DNA from: Ascochyta rabiei
Taxonomy: Eukaryota > Ascomycota > Dothideomycetes > Pleosporales > Didymellaceae
DNA: 64,000 nt
Direction: 5' to 3'
Assembly: GCF_004011695.2 (NCBI RefSeq)
Contig: NC_082407.1
Location: forward strand, 2,356,001-2,420,000
Shown here: positions 1-13,600 of the stretch, one piece after another
Numbering within the stretch: the first letter of the stretch is position 1
Layout: each line of letters opens with the position of its first letter
The notes under the pieces: generated by a model
Database searches by the model: none
Told to the model about the DNA's origin: nothing
The model's input: only the letters and a program-made list of their open reading frames with translations
Program-made: the position numbers and the translations under genes

Positions 1-2279
1 GAACTTGCCGACTACACGGACAGGATCCTTGATGTTGACCTTGCCAGCTTCGATGTCTTCAGCGATACCAGGGTCTAGCGGCTCAGCAATCATGGTGAGC
101 TTGTTCTTCTTGTTTGGTGTCATGGCATAGCACTTGATCGCAGACATTTCGACAACGGTCTCACAGAACCTGGTCACAGGATCCGACACCTTTATCTCCA
201 TGTCAGCGTATAGTCGCCGCAGGTCGTGCAGAACGCAGTCCATGTACAGCTCGCCCGTGCCGAGAACGACGTGTTCTCCTGACTCTTCAACCTTGGTAGT
301 AATGAGAGGGTACGACTTGTTGATCTTGCGGAGACCGTCCAGCATCTTGGGTAACTCAGAGGGATTGATAGGCTCCACCGCCACCTTGAAAACAGATTCA
401 AAGAAGTGTCGGATGGGTCGGAAGATGTACGCTTCTTCATCGTCAGGCAGCTTCGAAGCGACGATCGTCGCTGTCTTAACGATCGAGTTGTCGACACCAC
501 CAAGGAGCACCCAGTTTCCTGCCGGCACACCGCTAACGGGTACGTTGTATCTTGATTCGGCAATCCACGTGTCTGTGATGGTTGCAACGACCATGTCTTC
601 CTCGTCTTCGATCGTGTAGCCTTCACCAAGAACGCGCACCGACTGGGGAGATTTTGCAATACCGCTCATGACTCGTCCCAGCGCTGTGAAAGACTTTGCA
701 TCCGTAGCGTTAAATAGCTTTGTGACATGTACGACGAGAGGGCCATCCTGGTCACACTTCTCCATGGCTTCAGCAGTCTTCGAGTCCAGGGGTCCGGTGT
801 AGTGTCTTTGGAGCAATCTCTTCGCACCTTCGGCCGGTGACGGAACATGCTGAGTGATCATGTCGACGAAACCTGAGGATGGCCCAAAGTACTGCTGGCA
901 GACCAGTCGCATAAGCTCCTTTGCATCGGTCTTGTACTCGGACGGCTTCAAGTTGATACCCAGGGAGTTGAGAGTGTCCTTGAGATCGGCTGAGCTCTCA
1001 CTAAGAGTGTGGGAGTAGAGCTTGTAGACCGGTTCCAGAATCCAATGTACGAATGACCGCTGTGCGCCCTCCTCCTGTGCTTTGCGGCTGAACTTGCGGC
1101 TGCCCGGGTTGTAGAAGATATCACCCCAGAGTCGCATGGCGAACTTGTCGACATCCAAGCCCTTCATCGGCACTCCAAAGCCCGGCAATCTCGAGGGTCC
1201 CGGGTAGAAGTCTGAGTACATCTTTGCGAAAGACTGGATGGTGAAGCACCACCGCATGCTTGTGCACGCGAATGCGACGTTGCCCTTCTCAGGGCTGACC
1301 CGTCTGCTCTCTCCGCGTCCGGGGATTGTGTTCTCAATCACTGTGTTGACCTCCTCAATAACATGCTTGATCTTAAAGTAGGCGTCCTTTGGTGGGAGCT
1401 TGAGCTCCAAAATCAGGCGGTCCATCTTGTTGATCACGAGTGTCAGGGGGAGATCTTCCAGCACCGCATGCTTGATGATCTGCTCCGTGTTGACCTGGAC
1501 ACCTTCCACAACGTCCACAACCAAGACGACTCCGTCAACCAGGCGCAAAGAAGAAGCAACCTCATCTGCAAAGTTGACGTGCCCGGGTGTGTCCAGAATG
1601 TTGAAAAGATGCGACTTCGACTTGGTGTTCTGTAAGACCAGACTCATTGGCGCCGCTTTGATCGACAGGCCTCGTTCGCGCTCGAGAATGTGTACATCTG
1701 TGTATCGCAATTGCTCCTCCCTCTTCTTGCCCTTCTTGTAGTCCAGTCGATCCTGGATGTCGTGTGTCTCCATAACTAGCATGTCCATGAACGCAGTCTT
1801 TCCGTGATGCAAGTGACCGGCAATCGCAATGTTTCGTATTTGGTCCGGGAAGTTCATCAAGTCGGTCAAAAGCTCCCTCGAATAGTGCACAGGCGGCAGG
1901 TCTGTCTCCTGCACTGTGAACTTCTTCTGCACGATTGGCGCAATGATGGGCTGCGCCAGCGACTGTGTGTCCTCCTCCTGCACCAAAACTTCGACATCGT
2001 CGCCGTAAACGTCGGCCGCCGAGGGGTAGTATTGCTTGTCCTCGTGGAGAACAACGGCATTCGATGGGCCCTCATCAATCTCCATAAGCTGCTGGTCGTT
2101 CACCTCAGCGTCCTCGGGCTCGTCATCATCGAGGACATAGGCGTCCGCCGCCTCTCCGTTCGTCTGGACTTCTTCATCGGACTCGGCCTCCCCAATAAAG
2201 TTACCAAACCTGCAAGAAGTCAGTCGCGTAAGTGCTGAGAGGCAAGTGGTATATGTTACTCGTCGTAAAGGTCATCCAT
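1..2279 (-). CDS. SNU114: Snu114-type U5 snRNP GTPase (3' end beyond window)
   Basis: EF-2-like GTPase of the U5 snRNP, which controls Brr2 during spliceosome activation and disassembly in the nucleus. Exon 1 is 2279-2260 (only 20 nt); a 50-nt intron (2259-2210, GTAACA...CAG) splits a Glu codon; exon 2 runs from 2209 off the left edge. About 743 residues are visible. An acidic N-terminal region of about 110 residues, typical of Snu114 and absent from EF-2, precedes the GTPase domain: G1 GHLHHGKT near residues 138-145, G3 DTPGH, G4 NKMD. Domain II/III sequence follows; the C-terminal EF-2-like domains are missing because the window ends. It is divergent from ERG10 with about 320 bp between start codons. 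The acidic leader and the unusual G1 loop make Snu114 much more likely than EF-2. Confidence 0.95.
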
Positions 2280-2598
2280 GGCGGCGATACGCGTAGGTTT
2301 CGCTGTGCACTGATGCGCGTCACGGCCTCGAAGCTATCCAAAGACTTTGGCGATGCCGGCCCGCCAGTTTCGCCTAGCTTCATGCGTGGGAGTGGGGCAG
2401 GCGGTGAACGATGGCACCAGCTATCCCTGTCTAGTGCGGGCCGCAGGGAAAGTGTCGACCGATGGCGGCGCGTTCTGCAGAGAGAAGAATCCCATCACGT
2501 TTTAAAACGGTCGTTTCCTGCCTCTGTTGAAGAAAGAGCTGCTTCTCTCCACGCACCACCTTTTGTTCACGTCCACGTTCACGTCCAACATACCGAGA
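2280..2598. promoter_or_regulatory. Shared divergent promoter region Snu114/ERG10
   Basis: This 319-bp interval separates two start codons pointing away from each other, so it must carry both promoters and both 5' leaders. I see no convincing TATA box. The function is inferred from position only. Confidence 0.5.
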
Positions 2599-4020
<1,422 letters not shown>

Positions 4021-5167
4021 AGGAACGTATACCCACATGATTTGACGCATATGACGGATAGACAATATACATAATTACAGTACCATCAAGACACACGTGC
4101 TTCTTCTGGATGTGTTGAATTGCCCTTTGGTGAGGATGACGTTGGAGCCTTATCAAGGGTCCCAAAGCTCTTTATTCCCGGTTTCACCAAAGGTACAATG
4201 GGTTCGGTGTGGGCAGACAGTTCCACCCCACATGAACAGGTAACCCAGGGCGAAGTGCCTTTCGGCATATGTTCCCTTGCGGAGTTGGTAGTCAATCGTC
4301 ACTGCCTCACACAGGCCGTCAGGTGCAACTCAGGGAGCCTTACGGTCCACATCCAAGAACGACATGCAAGAACGACATGCACACATTCCAAAATGCAGCA
4401 GAGTCTTCTTACCGCGCAATTGTTCCTGATCGCTATCCCATTGGATGGTTGTGATCGTAAATATGCGTTGGGTAGATATAGTTGGCTTGGAGGTCAAGTT
4501 TCAGGCCGGTGGACCATCTCGCTTGCCTTTCCAGCGGCTCCGCTCACCCAATCAACGCAGCGACTTCTACCACCACACGTTTCAACCCGTTGAGTCCGCG
4601 GCAGCGAACCGCAACCATCACGCCAAACAACAATCTTAGGCAGGTCAATCATGAACGGACCGCGGAGCCTCGGCCACGTATTGCCCAGGATACGGGTTCC
4701 TCGCGCGCTAGTACCTGTTTCAAGCGCGACCAGTGCCCTCAGTCGCAAGCCGGCGTCCAACCCGTTCAAATGTCCATGAAACAACACGTCCCTGATCAAA
4801 CGACGCCAATGGTGCTCTCGAGCCTTGTCCAACACTCTCCAGCCTTGCTTGTGATCGTCACTGGCTATTTCCACGTAGACTAACGGGGATTGCGAGTCGT
4901 GCCTTGTTTAGAAGGGGATGTCTAGATGCAGCCCCATGGCTATGCTGGTTAGACAACGGACAACTGCTTGTCTAGTGGGGCGGAAGATGCCTAAGGGAGA
5001 TCCTTTGTGTAGTGGCGTTGTGCCGCGTATATAGGCGCGTGATCCCCAGATCCTCTACTGGGTATTTCGCTGCTGGTAGGGTTTTCAAGTCTCTAGTCTT
5101 CTGTCTCTTCTATAGCGTCTAGTACGCAGTCGTCCCCTTCGGTCTTCTCTTTACCAGCGTCTCGACG
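4021..5167. other. Intergenic region ERG10 to GH16, with TATA-like box
   Basis: About 1.15 kb without a supportable gene. Open frames here have no recognisable protein character. A TATA-like element (GTATATAGG) near 5026-5034 lies about 140 bp before the GH16 start and may be its core promoter. The rest presumably holds the ERG10 3' UTR and upstream GH16 control sequence. Confidence 0.5.
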
Positions 5168-7008
5168 ATGCGTCCCTTCACATTGCTTCTGGCTGCGGCC
5201 TTTTTTGACCTAAGCATAGCTGGCTATGCTCTGGAGGATGACTACATGACTGACTTCTACGGCGCGTTTGAATTCTTTACAGCAGCAGATCCGACAAATG
5301 GTAAACTCCAATACAAACTACTGCCTGGACACAGTGCTTACATTGTCTAGGTTTCGTCAAGTACGTCGACGAAGCTACAGCGAGGCAAACAAACCTCATC
5401 AACACATCTACTACAGTGCCGGTGGAATGGGGAGTAGACTCTACCAACGAGACACCAGAGGGAAGGCCTAGTCTCAGGCTTGTGAGCAAGAAGAAGTACA
5501 ACTCTGGACTGGTGGTAATAGACGTGGCGCACATGCCTAGCGGTTGTGGTACTTGGCCTGCGTATGTTCTCACACTCTTCTCGTACCGCTTGGGCTAACG
5601 AACACACAGTTTCTGGATGGTAGGTCCAGACTGGCCGACTGGTGGAGAAATCGACATCCTTGAGGGCGTGAACGCGCAAACAAACAACGCAATGACCCTT
5701 CACACCGCCCCCAACTGCAAGATCGGTCCTGACACGAGCGCCTTCGCTGGTGAAATCACCACTCCTAACTGCGATGTCCATGCCTTCAATCAAAGCAAGA
5801 ATGCTGGCTGTTCCATCGAGCACCCGTCAACAGACAGCTACGGTGTGGGACTGAATGCGATTGGAGGTGGCGTGTACGCAACACAATGGACCGCCGAAGC
5901 TATCAGCGTCTACTACTTCCCAAGAGGCTCGGTTCCGGATGATGTCCTTGGCGATGCCCCTAATCCTGACGGCTGGGGAATTCCTGCTGCCAAGTTCACA
6001 GGCGGTTGTGACATCGAGAACATGTTCAAGGAGCAGCAAATCGTCTTCAACACCGCTTTCTGCGGCGACTGGGCTGGCGCGGCTTGGGAGAGCGGGTCCT
6101 GTGCGAAGAAAGCAGCTACTTGCGACGAGTATGTGCAAAACAACCCCGAGGCATTCAAGGATGCATATTGGACCATCAACGCCTTGAAGGTCTACCAGGA
6201 CAACGGAAACGACACACCTGCGCCGTCTGCCTCTGGAGCGCCAGCTCAGAGTACCATTATCTCACAGCCGGTACCAGTCTCTAGTGGTAATGCCACAGTA
6301 CCCGCGATCTCCTCAGGCTCAGGCTATACAACCATCCCAACCGGGGTCCCCGCCAACCCTCCGATTCTCTCGTACTCGGAAGGGTCCTATGTCGTTCCAA
6401 CGACCTCTACTGCAGATATTCCCGCGGAGACAAGCACACTTACCACAGAGCCAACTGCGTCCGACAGCGTGCCAACCTCAGAGGTCCTTGAACCCTCCAA
6501 GACGCAGAGCAACACTGGCTACCCTCTTGTACCGACAACGGTAGCTGTGCCGACATCAGCTGTAACGACATCAAAGAACGCAACTCCAACCCAGCCCGCA
6601 GACCCTGTAGGAGACAATGACATGTTAGGCTTCCAGTGGCCTAAACCTAGTAACGAGCCAGCTTCGAACGCAACACACACTGCCGATGTACCTTCGAAGC
6701 CTACTGCAGCGCCGTCTAGTAACATGGGTTTGCCAGTTGAAGACCTACCCTCGTCGACTACGGCTGCTGCACAGCCAACAAAAAGTCTTGACGACTATGA
6801 GTCCCCACCTATCGTTCCTACCAATACTCCTGCGGCTCCTGCTGTGTCCAACGCCGTAGGCGAGCGACAGACAGTATACCAGACGGTCTATCTTACCGTC
6901 ACTGCTGGTGCAGAGGCAACACCCGCGGCTGGTCTGAGCAAAGCAAGAGCAGCGAGGTTCCTCAGAGAACACAGACGAAGATCAGTCGGCCACCACGCCA
7001 GGGTGTGA
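5168..7008 (+). CDS. Secreted GH16-family endo-beta-1,3(4)-glucanase
   Basis: Predicted wall or extracellular beta-glucan hydrolase or remodelling enzyme. Exons 5168-5300, 5351-5561 and 5610-7008 join in frame to 580 residues. The N-terminus is a signal peptide (basic residue, then LLLAAAFF, small residues before a likely cleavage site near residue 19). The catalytic signature GEIDILEG (ExDxxE, nucleophile and acid/base Glu) lies near residues 126-133 after the aromatic WPAFWMVGPDWP. The catalytic domain ends near residue 330; the remainder is a Ser/Thr/Pro/Ala-rich, probably O-glycosylated stalk, with a TVYQTVYLTV segment near the end. The C-terminus is Arg/His-rich rather than hydrophobic, so a GPI anchor is not supported. 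Exact linkage specificity cannot be read from sequence. Confidence 0.92.
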
Positions 7009-7749
7009 GGTGGGATTGACGAGTAGGAATATGACGGATGTTTACAGGACGGAGTACGAGTGCGCATATACCCGGCGTCCTTTTTGGATATACCCTTTTC
7101 TTAGAGACAACGACGAATTCGACCATTGATTTCAGATGCACTCCATCGTGACCCGTGCTATGCTGACTGAGGCTTGCCGTGACTTTATGCGTGCATGATT
7201 GACTAGCAATAACAGCAACCATCTAGCCTGCGCATCTGGGCAGTGTTCACGCATACGGACGCTAGCACGTTAGTGCGCTACTGTTCCAGACCACAAGTTC
7301 AATTGTGTTTGGAGTGTTGAATGCAGAGCGGGGAATGAACTCAAGTCTGTGCCTGACAAGAATTAGCAGTATATAATTATGTAAAAATGAAAATTTTGCA
7401 TGAACAGCATTAGGGCGCTTGGTCTAGGTAGGCTACTTCGTTCCGGCATGCATAAACATAATCTAACGATCACCCAGGGGTATGATTTGTAAGTTGCTCC
7501 ATCATCTTCCCCCTGAAAATATCCTAACAGCCAATCAGTCGCTTCGCATTCATATGATAGCATTTGTGAAAGGTCGTGGGTTCAATTCCCACAGCGTCCA
7601 CTCTTTTTGCACCGCCGATGATCTAGTCATTTCCTGGAATGTTGGTGTTGTTTTTTTACACTTGCTAACAGCTCTGGGGCTATTCATTGGGTGACTCAGG
7701 ACGAACAGATATTCTTGAATAAGTCTACCGCCCGCATCCACCACCCCAT
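7009..7749. other. Intergenic region GH16 to RING gene
   Basis: About 740 bp between convergent genes. It is rather AT-rich and holds a tRNA-like 3' half (listed separately). Nothing else recognised. Confidence 0.5.
7546..7614 (+). pseudogene. tRNA-like 3' half (possible tRNA relic)
   Basis: A 5-bp stem GTGGG/CCCAC closes the loop TTCAATT and is followed by AGCGTCCA and then a T-run CTCTTTTT that would suit a Pol III terminator. GGTTCAATTCC fits the B-box pattern. Just upstream, TTCAT and GTGAA can pair as an anticodon-like stem around a 12-nt loop. No matching 5' acceptor strand (expected GGACGCT) or proper D-arm lies in the adjoining 100 bp. A decayed tRNA or a tRNA-derived element is therefore more likely than a working gene. 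Chance similarity is not excluded. Confidence 0.3.
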
Positions 7750-8373
7750 TCACTTTGTTCCAACATGTGGCTGCCTCCTTATCTCATCGAGCAGCGAGGC
7801 GAAGAAAGAACCTTGTGGCTCCATGGGCTGAACGGTTTTCTGAGCGTCTTCTCCTTCAACTTCCTGATTGACCTCCGTTTCTTGTTCCGGGACACTTTCA
7901 AGGAAACTTCCATCCTCATCACGATCCCAGTACCCGAATAATCTCTCGCGGCAGGTAGGGCATCTGTTGTGGTTTCTGATCGGCATATTGAACCACGTCT
8001 CGAGACATGACCATGCGAAGATATGGCCGCAAGTCTCAGACTCCACGGCCCTGTGGTCAGAAAACGTGAATGACCTCCAGCAGATATTGCACGATTTGCT
8101 GGCATCTGGGTACACCCAACGTAGCCGTGCAGGTCCTGGGGGACCTTTGCTCCGAGCAGCTTCGCGTGAGGTCTGAGCGGTGGACTGTCGAGAAGGGATC
8201 GATGGAGACTGGGAATTCCTTTCAGATCTTGGAGGGCTATGGGAGCGTGTTCTCGATCTCAGCCAGAAAGAATGCTCGCCTTGTGGACTGGTTGACCGAG
8301 AAAGATGTCTCCTTTGGCTGGGTTCCTCTTGTGATGATGTCCGTGGCCGAGTAGAGGCCGATGAGTCTACCAT
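7750..8373 (-). CDS. RING-finger protein, putative E3 ubiquitin ligase
   Basis: Single-exon gene for a 207-residue protein. The first ~85 residues are Ser/Arg/Pro-rich and look disordered. A RING-type zinc finger follows (residues ~93-145): CNIC, then a long spacer, CGHIFAWSC, and CPTC followed by RERLFGYW. The order Cys-Cys...Cys-His...Cys...Cys-Cys matches RING-H2-like fingers, which recruit E2 enzymes. The C-terminal tail is acidic and Gln/Glu-rich. The gene starts at the first ATG of the open frame. Substrate and biological role cannot be inferred. No membrane segment or signal peptide is visible. Confidence 0.8.
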   Translation of the reverse strand: MVDSSASTRPRTSSQEEPSQRRHLSRSTSPQGEHSFWLRSRTRSHSPPRSERNSQSPSIPSRQSTAQTSREAARSKGPPGPARLRWVYPDASKSCNICWRSFTFSDHRAVESETCGHIFAWSCLETWFNMPIRNHNRCPTCRERLFGYWDRDEDGSFLESVPEQETEVNQEVEGEDAQKTVQPMEPQGSFFASLLDEIRRQPHVGTK

Positions 8374-9159
8374 GATTGCTGTTCAAGTCGAAAGAGCTCA
8401 GTGAAGCTGGGAGTTTGATCTATCTTCCAGAAGTGGAAGGGCTTTTGTGAACGGTGTGGAACGAGCAGGAATAAAGAGCAAACGCTCTATGAGAAGGTGA
8501 AAATTATAAGATTTTGGTTTCCTTTACAACATTGCATCCATGGTTCAATACCTGTCTTTCTGCGGTTCACGTAGATCTAACCCTACCAAGTGCCTTCTTC
8601 CACATCATTTTCAGAGTATCCGGGAAAGGATATCAACCGTAACGAAGGAAAATCTTGAGATCTGTCTTGACTGGCACGAATATTGTTAGTACGAAGGTTA
8701 TCATGATTGGTGCAGTTGCCTGATTACATAGCTATCGTACTTTGCACCTCGGAGGCGCAACTTCTTCTTGTCGCATTCGCAATTATCGTGTTGTTGGAGT
8801 AGGCGGAAACTCACTGCGGAGCATACTTTCTTTCGTGCGTCGTCGTTCAGCAGGTATAGCCTGATGCATGCACTCAGCTTGGTCGGTGCAGGCAGCAATG
8901 AGGCTGACAACGCCACACCTGCAATCCTCTAGGCGAACCATCAGCCTTTGCTTCACTAATCTCGCATCCCAGCAAATCAGTACGCTTGGTCATGGAACAC
9001 AGCTTAGCTATGCACAACGCTGCCGCTGATCGGTGAAGCTGAGCAAACGGTATATAAAGGCCGCCTTTGCAGTTATGCACCAGTCCAGTTCATCTCTTTC
9101 CATCGCACACCCGTTACTTGTTTGGATCTAGATCAAGTCTGGTTGATAATTGACCGTAC
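8374..9159. other. Intergenic divergent region with TATA box
   Basis: About 790 bp between divergent genes. GGTATATAAAGG at about 9049-9060, roughly 100 bp before the ATG at 9160, is a near-consensus TATA box for the downstream gene. No other gene or repeat was recognised. Confidence 0.55.
9049..9060 (+). promoter_or_regulatory. TATA box of the gene at 9160
   Basis: TATATAAAG matches the TATA consensus and sits at a sensible distance (about 100-110 bp) from the start codon, leaving room for a short leader. It is one of the clearest core-promoter elements in the window; most genes here lack one. This suggests a regulated gene (inference). Confidence 0.6.
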
Positions 9160-10065
9160 ATGAGCTCTCATACCGAAGACGAGTGGACTATTCTCAATCC
9201 CACAACTACACCTCGACCCAACATGGACGCCAGCACTGCCAAATTCCCCACTATGACCGAAGTACCATTCCGCGAACAGACCGTCTACACCAAGCCTACT
9301 GATAATGATAAGAACAAGAGAGAAGAGTGCACTTGCGACACGAAGCCAGTCCTTGTTCGCAAAGATAGCATCGAGTCCATCGACTCGGACTACCCTCGTC
9401 CCCGTCGTGCTGGCCGAGTGCCGCCTCCTCCGCGTCACTATCCAGCCCCAGCACCTCCCTACCCCGAGAACCGGTCTTTAGACTCGGCCACGCAGCTCCT
9501 CGAGAAGCTCGGCAAAGAAGACGGGCTCATGGAGCTCCCCACACCAGCGCACAGCAACGTATACCTGACCACGTACCCCTTCGGCGACAAGGATGTCAAG
9601 AAATGGGCGTGGCTGCTGGCTGCCGGTGTGGAGGAAGAGTATCTTGCGGAGACTTCTGGGGCCATTGGTTTGAACGGCAAGCCCATCCCCAGCGTTGAGC
9701 GGGTCCGTCAGCGCCGCAACGAGTTTCCTGTCTACGACCCAGGAAACATCAACATCCCTTCTGTCTACCTCTCGCGCGCCCTTGACGTGGAAGTGGCACC
9801 CGAAGACAGCAAGCACAATATTCGATACCTCATTGTGGTACAGAACCGACACCGACCTGCAGGAAGTAAGTTGCTTGTCGCAGAGTCGAGGAAGGCTGCG
9901 GGTGTCATCATGTACTACGAGGCTCTGAGAGGTGAATCGGTCGTGTTCGTGGGTGCCACAGTCCACCAATGTAAGACTGCAGGCCCGAACAAGTTCAGGA
10001 AGGTGGCCAGCTTGGAGGAAGCGGCCAGCATCCAAGACGAAGGATACGTTGGCGTCGTCTGCTGA
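9160..10065 (+). CDS. Hypothetical protein, fungal orphan
   Basis: Uninterrupted 301-residue frame behind a strong TATA box. I do not recognise the family. Residues 1-105 are polar and low in order, with an ECTCD motif near residue 65 and a Pro-rich stretch. Residues ~110-301 look folded, alternating hydrophobic strands and helices (for example WAWLLAAGVEEEYL, IRYLIVVQN, AAGVIMYYEAL). There is no signal peptide, membrane span or catalytic motif I can name. The coding character is good (GC-rich third positions, composition of a folded domain), so I take it as real. It could be a lineage-restricted Dothideomycete family. Confidence 0.7.
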   Translation: MSSHTEDEWTILNPTTTPRPNMDASTAKFPTMTEVPFREQTVYTKPTDNDKNKREECTCDTKPVLVRKDSIESIDSDYPRPRRAGRVPPPPRHYPAPAPPYPENRSLDSATQLLEKLGKEDGLMELPTPAHSNVYLTTYPFGDKDVKKWAWLLAAGVEEEYLAETSGAIGLNGKPIPSVERVRQRRNEFPVYDPGNINIPSVYLSRALDVEVAPEDSKHNIRYLIVVQNRHRPAGSKLLVAESRKAAGVIMYYEALRGESVVFVGATVHQCKTAGPNKFRKVASLEEAASIQDEGYVGVVC

Positions 10066-10603
10066 GCCGAGATCTTCTTTCCGCAGCAACGATGCTTCTT
10101 TTCTTTGCCCTCGCCCTAACACTCTTTTCTCCCACCAACGACGTCATGGACGCGGTGTGATGTCAACGGTTTATTACCATCAATTTCAAGTCTGCACATG
10201 AGCAAAACCCGTGTCCGTGTGCGTCTTGTGGTGCCAACTCTGCAATGACCTGTGTATATTCAAGGGTGTACAGCTGGAAGAGCTGCATGTCATGGCTTTC
10301 GACGGGTATGAAAATAAGATTCGAAATACCTGCAGGAGGTGACGATGCCATAGTGCTCTCTCACCCGTAGTCGGTGCTTTTAGACCGCTTGTCAGTTTGC
10401 GCCCAAGAGCGACCACGTGCAGTCAAACCACCGTCCACACAATGCCTACCTGGAAGACTATAATACGTGCTGGAGAATATTGTTTTGTGTAAAGGTGTGG
10501 TAACTTCATGTTTGAGATGGGGTTTCAGAGCTTTACGCTTATATTTGGCTTAAGTCTATTGATCCGAATTGCAGCTCATGTCAGAGAGAGAAGAAGAATC
10601 GTC
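10066..10603. other. Convergent intergenic region
   Basis: About 540 bp between two convergent stop codons. I see only presumed 3' UTR sequence and no gene, repeat or RNA. Confidence 0.5.
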
Positions 10604-13600
10604 CTACGCTGCCTCTACGGATCCAACTACAGCCGAGGCCAATCGTCCCATTGCCTTGGCTTCTGGGATCTGCACCCTGCTCTCTTGTTCTGGGTTTGCC
10701 TGGTTCTGATATGGACGCTGCGGGCTGCCAGCCGGTGCACCAGCTGGAGCCTGAGCACTATTCTGCGTGTGGCCGTTCCCAAGACTTCCTGCATCGTCCA
10801 AATCAATATCGCTGTTTGTCGGAGTTTGTGTCTCGGCAACTTCGCTGCGCTCCACGTACTCTTTCTTTATGCGAGGCGGTTTCTTGGTAGTCCTGGAGGA
10901 ATGCGCACGTGGATGTGCAGTGTGGTCGCGGTCCTCGTTGAAGACCTGATGGGCATAGTCGTGCTGCTTCCGAGAGCTATCGATGCCATCCGGGAAGATT
11001 TTACCCAAAATATCGTTGTGCCTCTTACGCACGCTGTTCGTGACGTCCGGCTCCGGCTGACTAAGAGGTGATAGGCTCGGCGTGTCTGGACCTCTCGACA
11101 TTGAATGATGGAGGCCGTTTGGCGTAGACCCTGCTTCTCCTTCTCTTTGCTGCTCCTCTTTGCGGGCATGGACCTTTCTAAGGTTTGCAGCAGACGACTG
11201 TGAACGCCTGTCTGGCCGACCGTCCTTGCGGACCAGTATTCCTTCCTCGTTGCGGACTGGCTTAGATCTCGTCTTCTTGGTCTCGCTGTGCGGTTCATGA
11301 AAGACACTACGTGGTCCTATCTCTGGTGTCCAATCGTTCTGTCGCTCCATCAACAAAGAGCCACCTCGTGTCCCACTGCCCCCGCTACCCCGCCGTACGG
11401 TGCCTCTAGCTACATGGAGAGGAGAATCTTCGAAGCCAATTGGACTGGCTTGCGAGTCAGGCACGGCTGTCCAGCCATCTCTCTCCCACTCTGGTGTTCT
11501 GACAGGACGGTGCTGTTCCTGCACGCTCCTGCGCACACGACCACCCCGGCTGCCTGGCCCTCTACCACCTCGTGAACCTCTACCGCGGGAAGGACGCGAT
11601 TCCGTTACACGCTTAGATTCAGGCCGCCAGTTCTGATCCGATGGGCTATCTTGAGTCCCGTACAAGACGTAGGCCTGCGATGATGGCAGTCCTGGGTGCG
11701 GCCCTGACTGCAGGCCCGAGTGCGGTTGCGGTTGTGAGGCCACGATGGGCTGCGTTTGAGACGACAAGATATGTGAAGGTGCGGGGGGTATGTGCGGCAT
11801 TGAGTGTACATCCGGAGATTCTCCAGTGACCAGTCTTGGCCGTTTCGGTGATCCAGGGGCAGAGCCTGCGCTTTGGTGCGGGCTATTCGTATCGTTCTCG
11901 AATACGCGTTTCACCCCCGCATTGACCGTGGTCCATCCGTTCTGATTTGGCGCAGGCTCATGCCTTTGACTGCTCTCTGACACTGCTACGGCAGGCTTTT
12001 CATGATGCGGGGCCGGCTGTGGGTTTGATGTCGGCCGAGGAGGCGCCTGAATCGAGGCGACGTGATTTGCGTGCGGAGGAGCTGCGTTAGCAACATGAGG
12101 GGGATGTGAAGGCTGATATGCGGGAAGTGTCGGGCGCGAATGTATGTGTGTGGCAGCCGACTCAGATTCGAGCCGCTGCACTCTGCCACCCATTATGGCC
12201 ATGTGGTCTCTTAGGGTTTCGAGGTCGGTCGTTCTGTGCGAGACTTCTCCGATGCGTTGAGCCATTAGTTCGAGAGCTTCATCTTGGTAGCCAATTTGCG
12301 CTATTTCACTCGGGCGGCGTGCACTTTCTGCCCTTGTCGCGTTGACCCCCTGAGCAAGGGTTACAATAGTCCGACGGCAGTCCTGTAGTTCCTGAAGAAG
12401 CCGATTTACAGACTCATCCATCCTGCGCAACTCTTGATCCTGCCGGTGTAGTTGACTTTGGAACTCATGGCGGAGACTGCCCTCCATTTGCCGCATCATT
12501 TCTGCATAATCTGTTTGGCTGCGAGCTTGAGCAGCCAACGCGCTGGTGTTCTGTGCTGTCTGTATCTGCAGGCGCTCAATGGCATCAAAATGAACCTCGC
12601 GTGGGTCACGAGGGTAGCTATACCCGTTGCGTTGGCCATTGACGAGTGGATCCGGCCGGCCATCCTTGATCGAGCTTCCAGCGACAATTACAGGACGTGG
12701 CTGCGCAGCTTGTGGAGATGGCGATGGATGAATCGTGGCTGACGGTTGAGCTCCGTTCGACTGTAGTGGCTGGCCAAGAGGATCTCCAGGACCCGCTTGC
12801 TGTTGCTGTTGCTGGAGCTCACGATGGGTGGGCTGCGTCCACAAAGGGTGTGAAGAGGAAAGAGGCGTGTCGAGTTCCATGGTTTCCATAGCTGTGTCAC
12901 CTGGCCTCGATGATGGAAATATCGAACCTCCAAAGGCTACCAAGTCTGGTGCCGCGTCTTCCTGCGGTTCTATAATGATCGACTTATTGAGAGATGTGTC
13001 GCATCGCAATTCGATGCGTTGAAGTTTAAAGAAATCTCGATCACTGTCGAGATCAAGTCAGCAGCGGATAGGGATGGGCATAACATCATGTGAGTGAGAT
13101 GGAGGGCGTCGATGTCAAATGTAGTTTATGTACAAAGCTTTGATTGTAGCGCACGTGTCGGGCCATGGACAAGCAAGAACATTATAAAGGAAGGGAAGGA
13201 GCATGGCGGCTTACCGGAATCTCTTTGCATCTGTAGGCGCGTTCACGACCACAAAGCCAAGGCAATCATCGCAACCTGGACAGTGGGTCAGATCTATAGT
13301 ACTACAGCGTATCAGCGAGGAGCCAAATCGGCATGAAAAAAAGTGCGGATCCAAGGGTTTAATAGATGCTAGTAATGTGTAGGGTGGAGATGATCTTAAA
13401 ACGACTAGCGCAGGCGCGCCAAAAGAATTTTAATACATTGTGCAAGACCATATTGATTGGTACAGGGATGAGCTCATTAATGCTAGGGCACCATCGGGTG
13501 CTTGACTGGGAAATGCAGATGTACGAGGGAGCAGAAGCGCTTACCATCCTTTTATTTCTGTCTTGTCTGCCGCCTCTTTCCTTTGGCCTCGTTTTCGCAG

